A DNA stretch of 64,000 nt from Adineta steineri (lineage: Eukaryota > Rotifera > Eurotatoria > Adinetida > Adinetidae). This document shows positions 34,637 to 45,861 of the stretch, in pieces. Under the pieces are notes generated by a model. That model ran no database searches, was not told the DNA's origin, and saw only the letters and a list, made by a program, of their open reading frames with translations. A program made the translations under genes and the position numbers. Positions within the stretch are counted from its first letter, which is position 1. Every line of letters starts with the position of its first letter. The DNA is taken from positions 235,008 to 299,007 of the forward strand of contig CAJNOI010000118.1 in assembly GCA_905250115.1 (NCBI GenBank). Reading direction: 5' to 3'.

Positions 34637-37600
34637 TTATAATTTGGTATGTAACTCTGGAAAGATTTCATTCATAATCATTAATAATAATTTCTAAGAA
34701 AAAACTTAAAGATAACATAAAATAAATTTTTCGTTTTAATTTCTTACGTAACAAAGATGTTTGTTTAATTGTACATTTTGGAAGAGTTCAAATAATCGTT
34801 CTGCACCTAATCTTGCATTATCGGAACCGAATATTAAAGAAATGGTTTCTAGAAAAAGAAACAGATATAGTTTAAATTTGTTTCTTTGTATTCTATAGAA
34901 AGATAAACCTGGTATATTTGATAATAATTGTCGTTTAGCTTGTTGTCTTCGTTCAATTTTTTCATCATCTGTAAATGCATGTCTTTCAGGAACTGGAGTT
35001 TTAGGCCAAAATGCGTCTTGTAATATCATTAAATATTTAACAATACATTCTTCTTGAAATAGACTAACAATATATCGACGTACTTGTCGATTGATTGTAC
35101 TTCCATATGTAACACGAATAAATTGTACTAACGTCATACGTATTAATTTAAGTAAACTACGTTGTTCATCGAATAATATATCAATAAAAGCATAAAATGG
35201 TTTAGCAATTGAATCAGCTCGACCTTCGAGAAAACGAACACTTCATGAAAAAGAAAAATAAGATGGAACAGAATAATATCAAAAAAGATTTTTCATACCT
35301 ATCAATTTCTTGTAATTCGTTCGATGTTTTATCCGAACGAAACATATCACTAAAAATACAACAAGTTATTTTTTTCGAGAGTGGGGTGTGGGATGTTTCT
35401 ATATTCTCTTACAATGAATTTTTATTTGAATTTGTTTGTTTCTTTTTAGTAGTAGCTACATTTGATGATTGTCTATCATTATCAATAATTGATGGATTTA
35501 AAAATTGATAAACTAATTCAAATGATGACATGTGTTCATCTTGTAAAATGTTTTGTAAAAATATTTCAAGTTGTTCAGATAATTGTCGAGATAATCCTGT
35601 ATCATATGCTAATTGAGCAAAATTACGATGACGTACACGAAATATATCAATTGTTGGTAATGTTGGTTGTAACTAAATATATATTTAATTTTATATGAAT
35701 TTAATTGTATTTTTAAAAATTAATTAAACACGAACATCTTTTAAACGAATATAAAATTGTTGCCAAGCATGTACTGTTCGTGTTACAACCCAACCAACTT
35801 GATCCTGTTCACTATTTGGACTACGAACAAGTACAGCTAAACAAGCTCGGCCATTCCCGATCTTAAAAGAAGTATTTATCGAAGCGTCTATATCTTTTGT
35901 AAGAAACTAACCACATCTGAAAGTACTTGAGCTTGCCATTGACCCAAATATGACCACCATAAATCAACATTTTCTAATAAACATTCTAATGTACTTATTT
36001 CTTGATTTAAATCAGCACAATCACGTTCAAGTGATGCTAAAATCTAAAATCGATTTCATTTATAAGCACAATCGAATATATATTTACGAACTGTAGCGTC
36101 AAATGTAGAACCTTCTTTTGCAGCTGTTAATGCATATTGTTTATTTGCTAATTGATTTCGTAAGTCAGCTAAACGTTTCGGTACACTTTGAGATGGTTCT
36201 TCAGTTGGTGATTCAGGTCGTTGTGTTGTACGATTATCATCTGATTCATCATAATTTTCATCGGCTGAAATTGGTGTTGACCAACCAAGTAATTGTTCTT
36301 TTAAATCAACTTCGAAGAAAAAATTAAATATGTATAGATAAAAAAATAAAACATACAATCTTGTAGATTAGATGAATTGAATGTTCGACATAGAGCATCA
36401 TATTGTTTTGAAACAAGAAATGATGCATAATAATCACGTTGTAATACTCGATAAACAATAGCTTGAGCATGATAAAATGCATCTGGATCAGCCTATAATT
36501 ATTTCATTGTTTTTATTCGTTATCAGATAATTCGATTCACTTTCTAACGGATCAAATAATTTTTAAACTACTCCAAAAGTATATTTTTACAGCATTGATT
36601 CAAAATAAACTAACAATACTCAATTCAGTTCGATCTTTACTCCTGTCTTACCTGTTCACCAACAAGAAATGATGTCATTCGAACTACAGTAGCATTATCA
36701 ATCTCATCACGAACAGCACTACCAAAACGTGTTATATATGTATTATAAATTTTTGTTGCTACACGATGTCGTTCATGAGACGGAGCTAGATATTAAAATA
36801 AGACCTAATTAATGCATAACGAACTAAAATAAACAACTTACCAGAACGTAATTTCCAAATATCATACCAAAATCTAGAATAAAATAATTTATCCTAACTA
36901 AAACAATTTCTTTTCAATATCTTACTTCACTAATGTATGTGTACCAAATGTTTCTAAAAATTCATGTAAATGATGACGACCCGTAATACAACTTAATATC
37001 ATATTTAATGAAAGTATCTAATTAATTTTTGTATAGTGTAAAAAAAAGTAGTTTTATTATATAATTAAAACATACTTTTCGATTAGCTAAATTTATTTTA
37101 TTTGTACTTGCATCAACAAGTAGATAACTTCGACCACCATTGGCTGTAATATGTCTTTCACAAACAATTTTCGCTCGTCGTAATTGATTAAGATATTTTG
37201 TTAAATCACGATTCATTAATAATTCACCTTTTGTTCCAAGTCGAGCCTGATGATTATCTGAATAGAAAGACAATTAATATAATCGCATATTCTATTCTAC
37301 ATACCATTAGAAATGACTCCTTCTTTTAATAAATTTCTAATTGCTGTCGCTTGCATAATTTCTGTCACAATATAATTCCTAATAAGAATAGATATTAAAG
37401 TTTTAAATTGAAATGTCACTGATTTATTACCAAAACTGTTCGAGTTTATCAAGATCATTACTTGTTTCAATAAGTTTAATAAAATTTTCATAATTCGATG
37501 CTAATGTAAATTTTCGTAATTTTTGTTCATTATTTAAATTTAATTGTTCGAGTTTTAATAAAATATTTTCATTAAAATAATCTGGTTCACATATTAAATT

Positions 37601-38583
37601 TATCGTTGGTTTAAAAACTATATTTGATAGAAATAAATATTTTCTTTTGTCATAAATAAAACAGAATTTACCTTTAAAAACAAGTATTTCACGTAATAAG
37701 TGTCTTATAGCTAATGTTGATGAATAACTTGCTGGTAAAAGTTGAAGTAATAATGCTTCACTTATCGCTCGCAAAAAATCATTTTCACTTTCATCCGTTG
37801 CTAGATAAGCATGTAATTGAAATGAATATTCAGCAGGATGTAAACTATTTTTTATCAAAAATCAAATATATCATAAATCTTGTAAAGAATACGAACGTTG
37901 CTCGTCGAACTTGTTGATAATGCTCAGCAAATTGTACAACAAGATCGTTCGATATAACTTTAACCCAATCAATATGAGCACAACGTGTTTTAAGATTCGA
38001 TACGATTAAATGAATTTCTTGTCTAAAGAGAAAATAATGATTATTTAAAAAAGAGATTTGTTAAGTAAGATTGATTACTTGACTGTTCGAGTAAATGTTA
38101 TTTGTTCATAAGAAACATGTTGATACCAAGATAAAACAAGATCGTTTAAAAGTAAATCACATATCTGATCAACAATAGTATCTAAATCAATGTTAGATGC
38201 ATGTTGTGCAACAATATTTTCTTTTAGATTTTCTTTGGAAGATATCTATGAAAAAGGGAGAAAATAAAATTTTATTCTAAATTATTTAGTTTACTTGAAT
38301 TTGTTCTATTATCCATTTAACTATATTATTATGTCGTGTTTTGATTTTTTGACTATGAACAATTCTATATAATTTTGATTGATGTATTGCTAATATAAAA
38401 CCATAGATTAAACCTTTAAAACAAACAATTTATTTAGAGACTGTATATACATATATATGCATACATACCGATTGATATTAATGTAAAACAAATGGAGAAA
38501 AGTGTATAGTAAATAAAAAAATAGACGAATATACAAATCGTTGGAATGAGTAAAATAGAAGTTTTATAAGTAGCCCAAATCAT
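34637..38583 (-). CDS. SNX25: Sorting nexin 25-like (PXA-RGS-PX-Nexin_C)
   Basis: A gene of many short exons. The N terminus is hydrophobic (SILLIPTICIFVYFFIYYTL), giving an ER or endosomal membrane anchor. A PXA domain runs from about IDLDTIVDQICDLLLNDLVL through HPAEYSFQLHAYLATDESEN. An RGS-like domain includes HEFLETFGTHTLVKFWYDIW. A linker rich in Asp/Ser/Pro leads to a PX domain (GWVVTRTVHAWQQFYIRLKD) and the Nexin_C domain (FIRVTYGSTINRQVRRYIV, LQDAFWPKTP, SDNARLGAERLFELFQNV), ending IFPELHTKL. RGS-PX sorting nexins act in endosomal trafficking and receptor downregulation. SNX13 is the main alternative; SNX25 is favoured by the Nexin_C sequence. An acceptor-like gttttag lies just upstream of the ATG. 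Confidence 0.85.
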
Positions 38584-39172
38584 TAATGATCATCTAAAAC
38601 GAGAATTCTTTTTATCATATTCATTACTTGGTTATAGGATACATCAGCATCAAGTTTTATACATGTTATATAATCAATGTCTCCTTATCTTCTTCTTTAT
38701 ATTCAAAATATTCTCGTTTTTTTCTTTTTTCTGAAGAACATGCAATAATGAATTATTTGATTCCCCCGTATCCAATATCTATTGTTAAAGAATCAATTAG
38801 TTTTACGAAGAATATCATTCGATCTAAAATTATAACAAAAAATTTCTAATTTTGTTCGATTGAAAGAATTCTTCACAAGTAAATCACTTTACTTTTTGAA
38901 ATCAATAATTTAGTTCTAATTTTTAACCTATTCATATTATTTCGTAGAAAACGAAATTTCAATCGAGATCATTATGTATTAAGATGAGACTCTTTAGGAA
39001 ATCTGTGTAAATAAAGCTTTTCATCTAAGAACCAAAAGAAACAATGATTAAGTTTTCAAAACTAGGTTATAAATCTCTTTAAGATTTCAAATGAAATATA
39101 AATAAAAAAATAAAACTATTTTATAAGTTGTAATCATGTTAAATATCACAAAAATAAAAGAAAAGATTCAAT

Positions 39173-40034
39173 CTATTGATTCAGTTTTATAGCATATTTC
39201 ATTTTCTTCCATAATGCAATACACATTACTGGTAAACGATCTTCAGTAATATCTTTTTGTTGAATACGACGATATTGAAATCTAAATATACAATGTTAGA
39301 AAAAAAATATTTTATTATCTTTGTTTTTCTCTTTACCGAAGTATAGTTCGCACTTCATCATAACGCTTCTGTTGTAAATAACTTAATGACAAAAATAAAT
39401 AAGATTTAACTAATGCATTTGGATCACCAATTTCAGATGATAAACGTATTTGATTTTTTGATATTGCTTCAGCTTCTTTTGCCTAAATATTTATCGATAG
39501 AATAGAGGAAAAAAAACATATTTTTATATTTACATGTTCAGCAGATATTTCACCAAGACATGAATGACCACCACCTAATGTTGATAACCATGCCCATGAT
39601 GATTCATAACGAACACGTTTTACTAAAACAGACAATTGAATCGATGCCCTATTTGATTATAAATAAGAAAATAACTAATAAGAAAATCATTTAATAAATA
39701 TCTACCAATAACGATTAATCCATTCATCGAATTGATTTATTTTAGGATAAACTTGTAAATAAATAATATTTTGACGATGATTAATTGAAGAAAAAATATA
39801 TTTGAGACGTTTTCGATAGGATTTATTATTAAATTGTCTGACAAGATAATAGAATATATTTGCAAAATTGGACGATGATGAAAGTTCACTGAGAAGTACA
39901 GTGTAAAAATATAAATTCGATGAGATTTGACAATGAATTACTGGAAGATTTTCTTCATTATCATCATTATTCAATGATGGATGGTTGAGTGAAAAATGAA
40001 TCGGCGAGTCTTTATGACTGATTATTATAGACAT
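39173..40034 (-). CDS. Unrecognised protein with helical-repeat character
   Basis: Four exons separated by short GT-AG introns. Exon 1 (MSIIISHKDSPIHFSLNHPS and onward) ends INRYW. It is followed by ASIQLSVLVKRVRYESSWAW, LSTLGGGHSCLGE, then IRLSSEIGDPNALVKSYLFL and SYLQQKRYDEVRTILR, ending WKKMKYAIKLNQ. The paired helices and LGE/GDP turns look like TPR or similar repeats. About 230 aa. The LSTLGGG...LGE motif looks conserved, but the family could not be named. There is no signal peptide. It lies between SNX25 and the palindrome, on the minus strand. Confidence 0.65.
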
Positions 40035-40316
40035 TGAGTTAAACGGAGATCAGAAACAGACAGTAAAATATGTCAATTTTGTTCGTTCGGCTATTAGGTT
40101 TGAAGAAATCTTAAAACTATATCAAGACAATATTAGAGATCCTATAAAAAACTATATCGAAAGAGGGCGTAAGATGATAACAAATAGAATTCTTAATGTT
40201 TGTTTTTAATCAAGAGAATATATGAGATTGAAGTTATATTAATAGAATAAGACTCTTTAAACTAAGCGCATGACCTACTAATTATTAAGAGAGCGTCTAT
40301 GACAGCACCGAGGAAT

Positions 40317-40620
40317 CGAGGCACAAGACAAAAAATACTTTTATGATTTAGCATGTGCATTTGAAAGATCATGTTTTGAAACTAACAAATCCAAATTTTT
40401 AGCTCATTTGGATGTATTTTAAAAAAGTTGGCCTAGATTGACTTTTTATCAGTACCAATCTATAACTTAAGTTATAGATTGGTACTGATAAAAAGTCAAT
40501 CTAGGCCAACTTTTTTAAAATACATCCAAATGAGCTAAAAATTTGGATTTGTTAGTTTCAAAACATGATCTTTCAAATGCACATGCTAAATCATAAAAGT
40601 ATTTTTTGTCTTGTGCCTCG
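40317..40620. repeat. Perfect 304-bp palindrome with no spacer
   Basis: The left arm (40317-40468) starts cgaggcacaagac and ends taccaatctataactt. The right arm (40469-40620) is its exact reverse complement, ending gtcttgtgcctcg. No mismatch was found over 152 bp. The centre is tataacttaagttata. Flanks differ (ggaat on the left, tatac on the right) and no target duplication is visible. It lies between two minus-strand genes. It may be a foldback element, a hairpin RNA source, or an inverted-repeat assembly or amplification artefact. Confidence 0.95.
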
Positions 40621-40798
40621 TATACTGGAACGTTGCTCGATATTCTCATGGACTGTCTCTTAAACAGTTGACATAGTACTTTTATGTCTATGAAGAATAG
40701 TTTTGATATATTCCAGATCCTTAATTCTCATAAATACTGCATACATAATATACAAAAATAAAAATACTTCAGCAAAACATTTTTTTATTTATACAAAT

Positions 40799-41809
40799 TC
40801 AAAAACGATTGATAGGATGAGCCCACATTATTTGTGATATTCGTCGACACAATAAATTTCGATGACTATGATATTTTAAACGATTAAAAAGTCGAATAAG
40901 TTCAGTACGAAAAAGTTTTCCACGTAATGTATGTACAAAAAACATTCCACTTGGATTAATATATGAAATAGCAACTGAAAGTTGATATGCAAAGTATTCA
41001 TTATAAATTTGTTCATTTGCTTTTTCGATCGAAATTGTTATCGATAGATAAAATTTGATAATACTAATAGGAAACATACATATACCAATTAAAGCTACTT
41101 GAAGTAATAACATGGATATAAGTTGTTTATCACGTCGATTGATTTTATTTATTGATCCAATATATGATGGAAGTTGTCCAATACGCTGATAACTTCGTTT
41201 TATATTTATTAACATACCAGCACCAAAACCTAACATTAAACTTGATGGCAAAAAACTATTGAATATTAAATAACTAGCTGTATCAATATATGAACAATAT
41301 TTATCTTTAGTTTTACAATATCCATTAGTTATAAAAGATGCTTCAAAACAATAAAAAACTTCTACATAACATAATAAACTAAATATTAATATAAATAATA
41401 TAATACGATTAGTTCGTTTTCGATTCATCCATTGTCGATGTATAATATTTAATGATGATGATAAATATCTATCGACACAAGCAAGTACAATCAACCAAAG
41501 AGATCCTGATTGACATACATATATAAGATAATAACGCATTGGACAAAATATGGATGCATTATATGTTAAATCAATATTGTAACCCATTAAACATCGTAAA
41601 AAAACACCGAAGATAAGTATTATTAAATTTAAAAAACTTGATATTAATAAACATAAAACACAAGTATTTCGACGAAGATGTGGTCGACTAAAAATATATA
41701 CATTTAATAAATTTCCCCAAATACCAATAATACCGAGAAATAAAATTCCATAACGATTCATTGCTGATATACCAATTGTTGCAAGTCTTGATGATGCAAT
41801 ACCACCCAT
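40799..41809 (-). CDS. Rhodopsin-class 7TM receptor (orphan)
   Basis: Intronless, 336 aa, with seven hydrophobic segments. TM1 has the GIWGNLLNVYIF motif (GN core). TM3 ends LIVLACVDRYLSS, a DRY equivalent. Cysteines before TM3 (ASIFCPMRYY) and in extracellular loop 2 (CKTKDKYCSY) can form the usual disulfide. TM6 has MFPISIIKFYLS in place of the CWLP motif. TM7 ends SYINPSGMFFVHTLRGKLFR, a divergent NPxxY. The layout resembles peptide-type receptors of the lineage-expanded families seen in rotifers. The ligand is unknown. There is no long N-terminal ectodomain, unlike the chimeric receptor at 49-55 kb. Confidence 0.85.
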   Translation of the reverse strand: MGGIASSRLATIGISAMNRYGILFLGIIGIWGNLLNVYIFSRPHLRRNTCVLCLLISSFLNLIILIFGVFLRCLMGYNIDLTYNASIFCPMRYYLIYVCQSGSLWLIVLACVDRYLSSSLNIIHRQWMNRKRTNRIILFILIFSLLCYVEVFYCFEASFITNGYCKTKDKYCSYIDTASYLIFNSFLPSSLMLGFGAGMLINIKRSYQRIGQLPSYIGSINKINRRDKQLISMLLLQVALIGICMFPISIIKFYLSITISIEKANEQIYNEYFAYQLSVAISYINPSGMFFVHTLRGKLFRTELIRLFNRLKYHSHRNLLCRRISQIMWAHPINRF

Positions 41810-43611
41810 AACTTATTATTATCGAGATACTCGTTTAGTGATATGAGATGGATGTCAGCTATGAAAAAAATAGAACAAGAAAGATGATAAACTGATTCAA
41901 TAACATAATTAATAATGTATACTATTTATTTTATTTTTATACTTGATGACATTTGAAGTTAGTAAAAATAATATTAGATGACATGAAAAACGTGTTGCAT
42001 CAATACGAATCTGCACTTATTCTATTGATGAAACTATTTTATAAATAGAAACGCACGTTCATAATATTGTTTATGTAAAGTATATTAAAAAGTCCTTATT
42101 GATTTTAGAACGTTTAGAAAACAACTAAAAGATCATATTCAACAAATACAAAATATTAAAAGTCATTATTATGCAAAACTTAATACTACTTGAGAAGAAT
42201 TCGAAATAGTATAATTTAATGTTGAAATTGTTTTCTTGGTGATGAAATAGCAATACTCGCCTTAGTGGATTAGTAACGAATTTATGAAATATTGCTAAAG
42301 TTATTCAAGAATATGCATAGATAGTTTAAAAACTGGATGAGCAAACTTTTGAAATCAGTGGAGATAAAAACATCACTTTTTTTAAATTCATAAGCAATTT
42401 GATAAAAACGATTTAAGAACATAGATGGAATTGGATAGTGGTCGAAATAATTTATAATCGTTTATTAGGTATAAAAAAAACCATTACTCAGCATAATCAC
42501 AAATAGCTAAGGTAAAATACGAAAAAAGATAAATAATGCTTTTCTACGTCGAATCAAACAAAGATATCTTTAAATCATGACTTTTCATTAAAAAGAATAC
42601 TGAAAAATATCTCTCTGTTTATCATACATTAACCGTATATATTGCTATTATTTTTTATATGTTTTTGCTTTGGTTCATGAACTAGTGTTTTTAATAGCAA
42701 AATACCATACCGTGCCAATGGTAAAAAAAACATGTCAAGAAAACATAGACAAACATTATCATAATAAATACAGTTGTTCGCAAAAAAACTTAGAAAAATT
42801 GTTTTTTTAAACAACTATTTTTCTACTGTTACAAATGAATATAAAACTGATTTTTCCAGAGATAAATCCTTGAGAGATATACTACATGTTGTATATATAA
42901 AAGTGTTATTTCTTTCCCCTTTTGTATTTTTATAAGTCAATCAAAAGAATATAAAATTATACTGTTATTTGGTTCTCCGCGTGGGCTAACTACTACATTA
43001 TAAACTAATTTGAAAAGGACTTGTATAGGAGAAAATATTTGTAGAAGAAGGTTTTCAAGTTTTTTTGCAAACAACTGTAAGAAATAAATGTGCTAAGATA
43101 GAAATGGATTGAATAACCTGTTTAGTAAAAAAAACGATAATCTCTACGACTGGCAGTAGATAATAAATCTCGAAGAAGAACGAACTATCTTAGCTCCACC
43201 TACAAGTAAAACGAAAAGAGAAACAAGAAAGAAAGAGAAAAAAAGTGATTTATGGATAAGCCATAGTATAACCAATAAGCAAAGTACTTTTTCATTTAAC
43301 AAAGTACCATCTAAGTACTTCGACTTTTTCAGCAAAGTACCAAATAACAACCTTTTCAAAATTTTACGTGTCGTCTGTACTTTCCTTAAGCATCTGACAC
43401 GTGCTATAAAAAAATACTGTGTTTATGTACTAAATTCAATCTATTATTTTATGCATGATTTGTCACATATTCACAATGAAGAACAATAAGAGCGTAACTC
43501 GATAAACAAATATATATATATATATATATGCACATTTACTTTATACTCTATCTATATAAATTTTGTTGATTACATATTATTTTCTTTTTAGAATATAACG
43601 TTCAAATTATT
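41810..43611. other. Gene-free region between the 7TM receptor and the O-methyltransferase
   Basis: No coding region is supported. The block 43275-43350 repeats short aaagtac motifs several times. A (TA)n-like run sits at about 43508-43530. A pyrimidine-rich tract ending tttctttttag at 43591 precedes the O-methyltransferase start by 20 bp. Confidence 0.4.
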
Positions 43612-44712
43612 ATGGCAGAACAACATACAACTGGTTTTGGCAAATATATGTCATTCATTACAAACCGTTTACTTGAAAATACCGTATGGACATTTGCTGA
43701 ATTAGGTATTGCTGATCTTTTTGCAGCTGTTGATAAACCACAGACAGCTGAAGAATTAGCAAAAAAACAAGGATGGAACAGTGAATATCTTTATCGACTC
43801 TTACGAACAGTAACTGATGCTGATATTGTACGTGAAATAAAATCTGATCAAACAATCGAACCAGAAAAAACAAATCGTTTCGAATTAACTGAACATGGCC
43901 GTCTTTTAACATCGGATCATCCAAGTAAAACTCGATATTTACTTTGCTGGGAATTAAGTCCACTCGTTAAAACAGCTTCAAATTATTTACCTAATTTAAT
44001 ACGTGATGGTCCTAGTAAGGGTACTGGAGTTCAATATGTCATTGGTAATCAATCGACTTTTGATTTTTTTCAAAAAAAAGAAAATAAGAAAATTGCTAGT
44101 GATTTTAATGAAGCTATGACATGTATCTCAAAAAATTACAGTCAACCACTTATTAATACTATTGACTTTGGTCGATTCAATAAAATTGTTGATATTGGTG
44201 GTAGTTTAGGTTTACTTTTATCTCAAATACTTAAAAAATATACAACAATTCAACAAGGTATTTGCTTTGATTTACCTAGTGTTATTCAACAAGCAAAACT
44301 TGTAAATGAATTTGACAAACAGAATATATCAAAAGATCGATATCAATTCATCAGTGGAGATATGTTTGATGCAACGACAATTCCACAAGCTAATGCTTAT
44401 ATTATGAAAAATATCATTCACGATTGGAATGATCAGCGAGCAATTGATATTTTTAAAGCTATTCGAAAAGCAGCTAAGGAACAACAAGTGACATTATTTC
44501 TTATTGAATTTGTTATATTACCAGAAAATGAACAAAATAAACGTATTAATAATATTGCACATAGTATCGATATGCATATGATGGTAATGTTAGGTGCAAA
44601 AGAACGTACACAATACCAATATGAATATCTTTTAAAACAAGGTGGTTTTCAACTAAAACAATTACATTATACAGAAACACCAATTTCAATCATCGAAGCT
44701 GTTCCTAATTAA
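43612..44712 (+). CDS. SAM-dependent O-methyltransferase (COMT/ASMT family)
   Basis: Intronless, 366 aa. The N-terminal dimerisation domain (FAELGIADLFAAVDKPQTAE, then FELTEHGRLL) is followed by a Rossmann SAM-binding domain with VDIGGSLGLLLSQIL and the acidic strand ICFDLPSVIQQAK. GDMFDATTIPQANAYIMKNI and IHDWNDQ follow; the His in HDW is the catalytic base of this family. It transfers a methyl group to a small hydroxylated aromatic molecule. The substrate cannot be predicted. Animal ASMT is one possibility, but similar enzymes are common in bacteria, fungi and plants. The lack of introns among intron-rich neighbours makes horizontal origin worth testing. Confidence 0.9.
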   Translation: MAEQHTTGFGKYMSFITNRLLENTVWTFAELGIADLFAAVDKPQTAEELAKKQGWNSEYLYRLLRTVTDADIVREIKSDQTIEPEKTNRFELTEHGRLLTSDHPSKTRYLLCWELSPLVKTASNYLPNLIRDGPSKGTGVQYVIGNQSTFDFFQKKENKKIASDFNEAMTCISKNYSQPLINTIDFGRFNKIVDIGGSLGLLLSQILKKYTTIQQGICFDLPSVIQQAKLVNEFDKQNISKDRYQFISGDMFDATTIPQANAYIMKNIIHDWNDQRAIDIFKAIRKAAKEQQVTLFLIEFVILPENEQNKRINNIAHSIDMHMMVMLGAKERTQYQYEYLLKQGGFQLKQLHYTETPISIIEAVPN

Positions 44713-44992
44713 TTCATGTTTTTTTCTTTTGACTGATTTTTATCATGTAAACAAAGATCTTTTTTTTTATAGAAAGAATTTTAATATAGAATTTAATTCA
44801 ACTATATTGTTGTTGACGTTATTCAAAAGTTCGATCAGCGTCATTTATTGAATTAAAAGAAAAATACTCTGCATACATGTATCTATCTATCTACTATCTA
44901 AAGAGAATAGTAAAGGAACTATCGATTGGTATTCATATTCTAATTTTATCTTTTCATAAATATATCATCTACATCATCAAATCTATATTTTA

Positions 44993-45587
44993 ATGAATAT
45001 TATTATGAACCATCGACGTTTTCAGCATATAATACTGATCAACTTTACTATAATTATCAGTTTGACGCTAACTCAACATCAATTCTAAATTATTCAACAA
45101 ATAATTATAATCGTAACATTTTCTTGTTTCACATGTTTAAGTTTTCTTTATTTTTTCTTGATTTCTAGTTTCTAATCATGATTTATTATATTCACAAGAA
45201 CCAACAGTCAATACAATTAAAATTCATATTAATCCTTTTTTCAAACCTCGTTCATCACATCATACTAGTGAATCTTCAACTGAAATCGAACAACCACAAC
45301 ATAATTTATCTGTATCTTCACAAAGTCAAAGTCGCTCATTATCCTCTAATCGACAAGTAATAACATCTACTAATAAAGAATCAAAAACAGTCATTCAAAA
45401 AAAACAATTAAAATCAAAACATCGTCGTGCATCAATCGATAGATCGGAAAAGAAAAAAGACAAATTAAAACGTTTATATAAAGAATATTCTGATGAAAAT
45501 TTATGTGAACATTGGAAACCATTACGAACTCAACAATGTTCTGAACTATGTCAATATGCTTTAGATAAATATCATCAAATAGAATAG
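44993..45587 (+). CDS. Unrecognised protein, Ser/Lys/His-rich; first exon uncertain
   Basis: The second exon (45169-45587, after the acceptor atttctag) is firm. It reads SNHDLLYSQEPTVNTIKIHI through a Ser/Gln-rich section and a basic stretch (KKKDKLKRLYKEY) to a Cys-containing end, LCEHWKPL-QQCSELCQYALD. For the first exon, ATG 44993 to a weak donor at 45060 gives a signal-like peptide (RRFQHIILINFTIII) and about 161 aa in total. An alternative donor at 45113 would use a Tyr/Asn-rich frame that has no start codon in view. The product could be secreted. It may be transcribed with GLCE, whose start is 275 bp downstream. Confidence 0.4.
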
Positions 45588-45849
45588 ATTTCTTTTAATA
45601 TTAATACATTTTTAAGTTTGATATTTCTATAGATTTTCTTGTTCCTTGTTTTTATTCATGTACATTACACTTTTTTTGTTTCTCATAGATTTTATGCGTA
45701 AATATGTTAACTTTGTAATTAAGATTGAACATAACTATTAAATATCCTTCTGGAAAAAGAAATTCTTTTTCTTATAACAATATAATGAATAAGTCATCTT
45801 TTAGTTTGAAGATGATTCAAAGCCTTTGAAAATTGCTAAAAGTTGATTT

Positions 45850-45861
45850 TATTTCTTAGAT
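45850..45861 (+). promoter_or_regulatory. Splice acceptor two bases before the GLCE start
   Basis: The sequence gattttatttcttag ends at 45859, and ATG starts at 45862. A polypyrimidine-AG acceptor this close to a start codon fits spliced-leader trans-splicing, known in rotifers, or a 5' UTR intron. Confidence 0.5.

Noticed and set aside
43275..43350. Cluster of aaagtac motifs as a possible operator or repeat array
   Set aside because: Spacing and sequence vary and chance is likely in AT-rich DNA.
43144..43359. 71-codon minus frame with a hydrophobic stretch, possible small membrane protein
   Set aside because: No splice context, no partner exon and AT-rich composition; hydrophobic runs arise often in AT-rich noncoding DNA.
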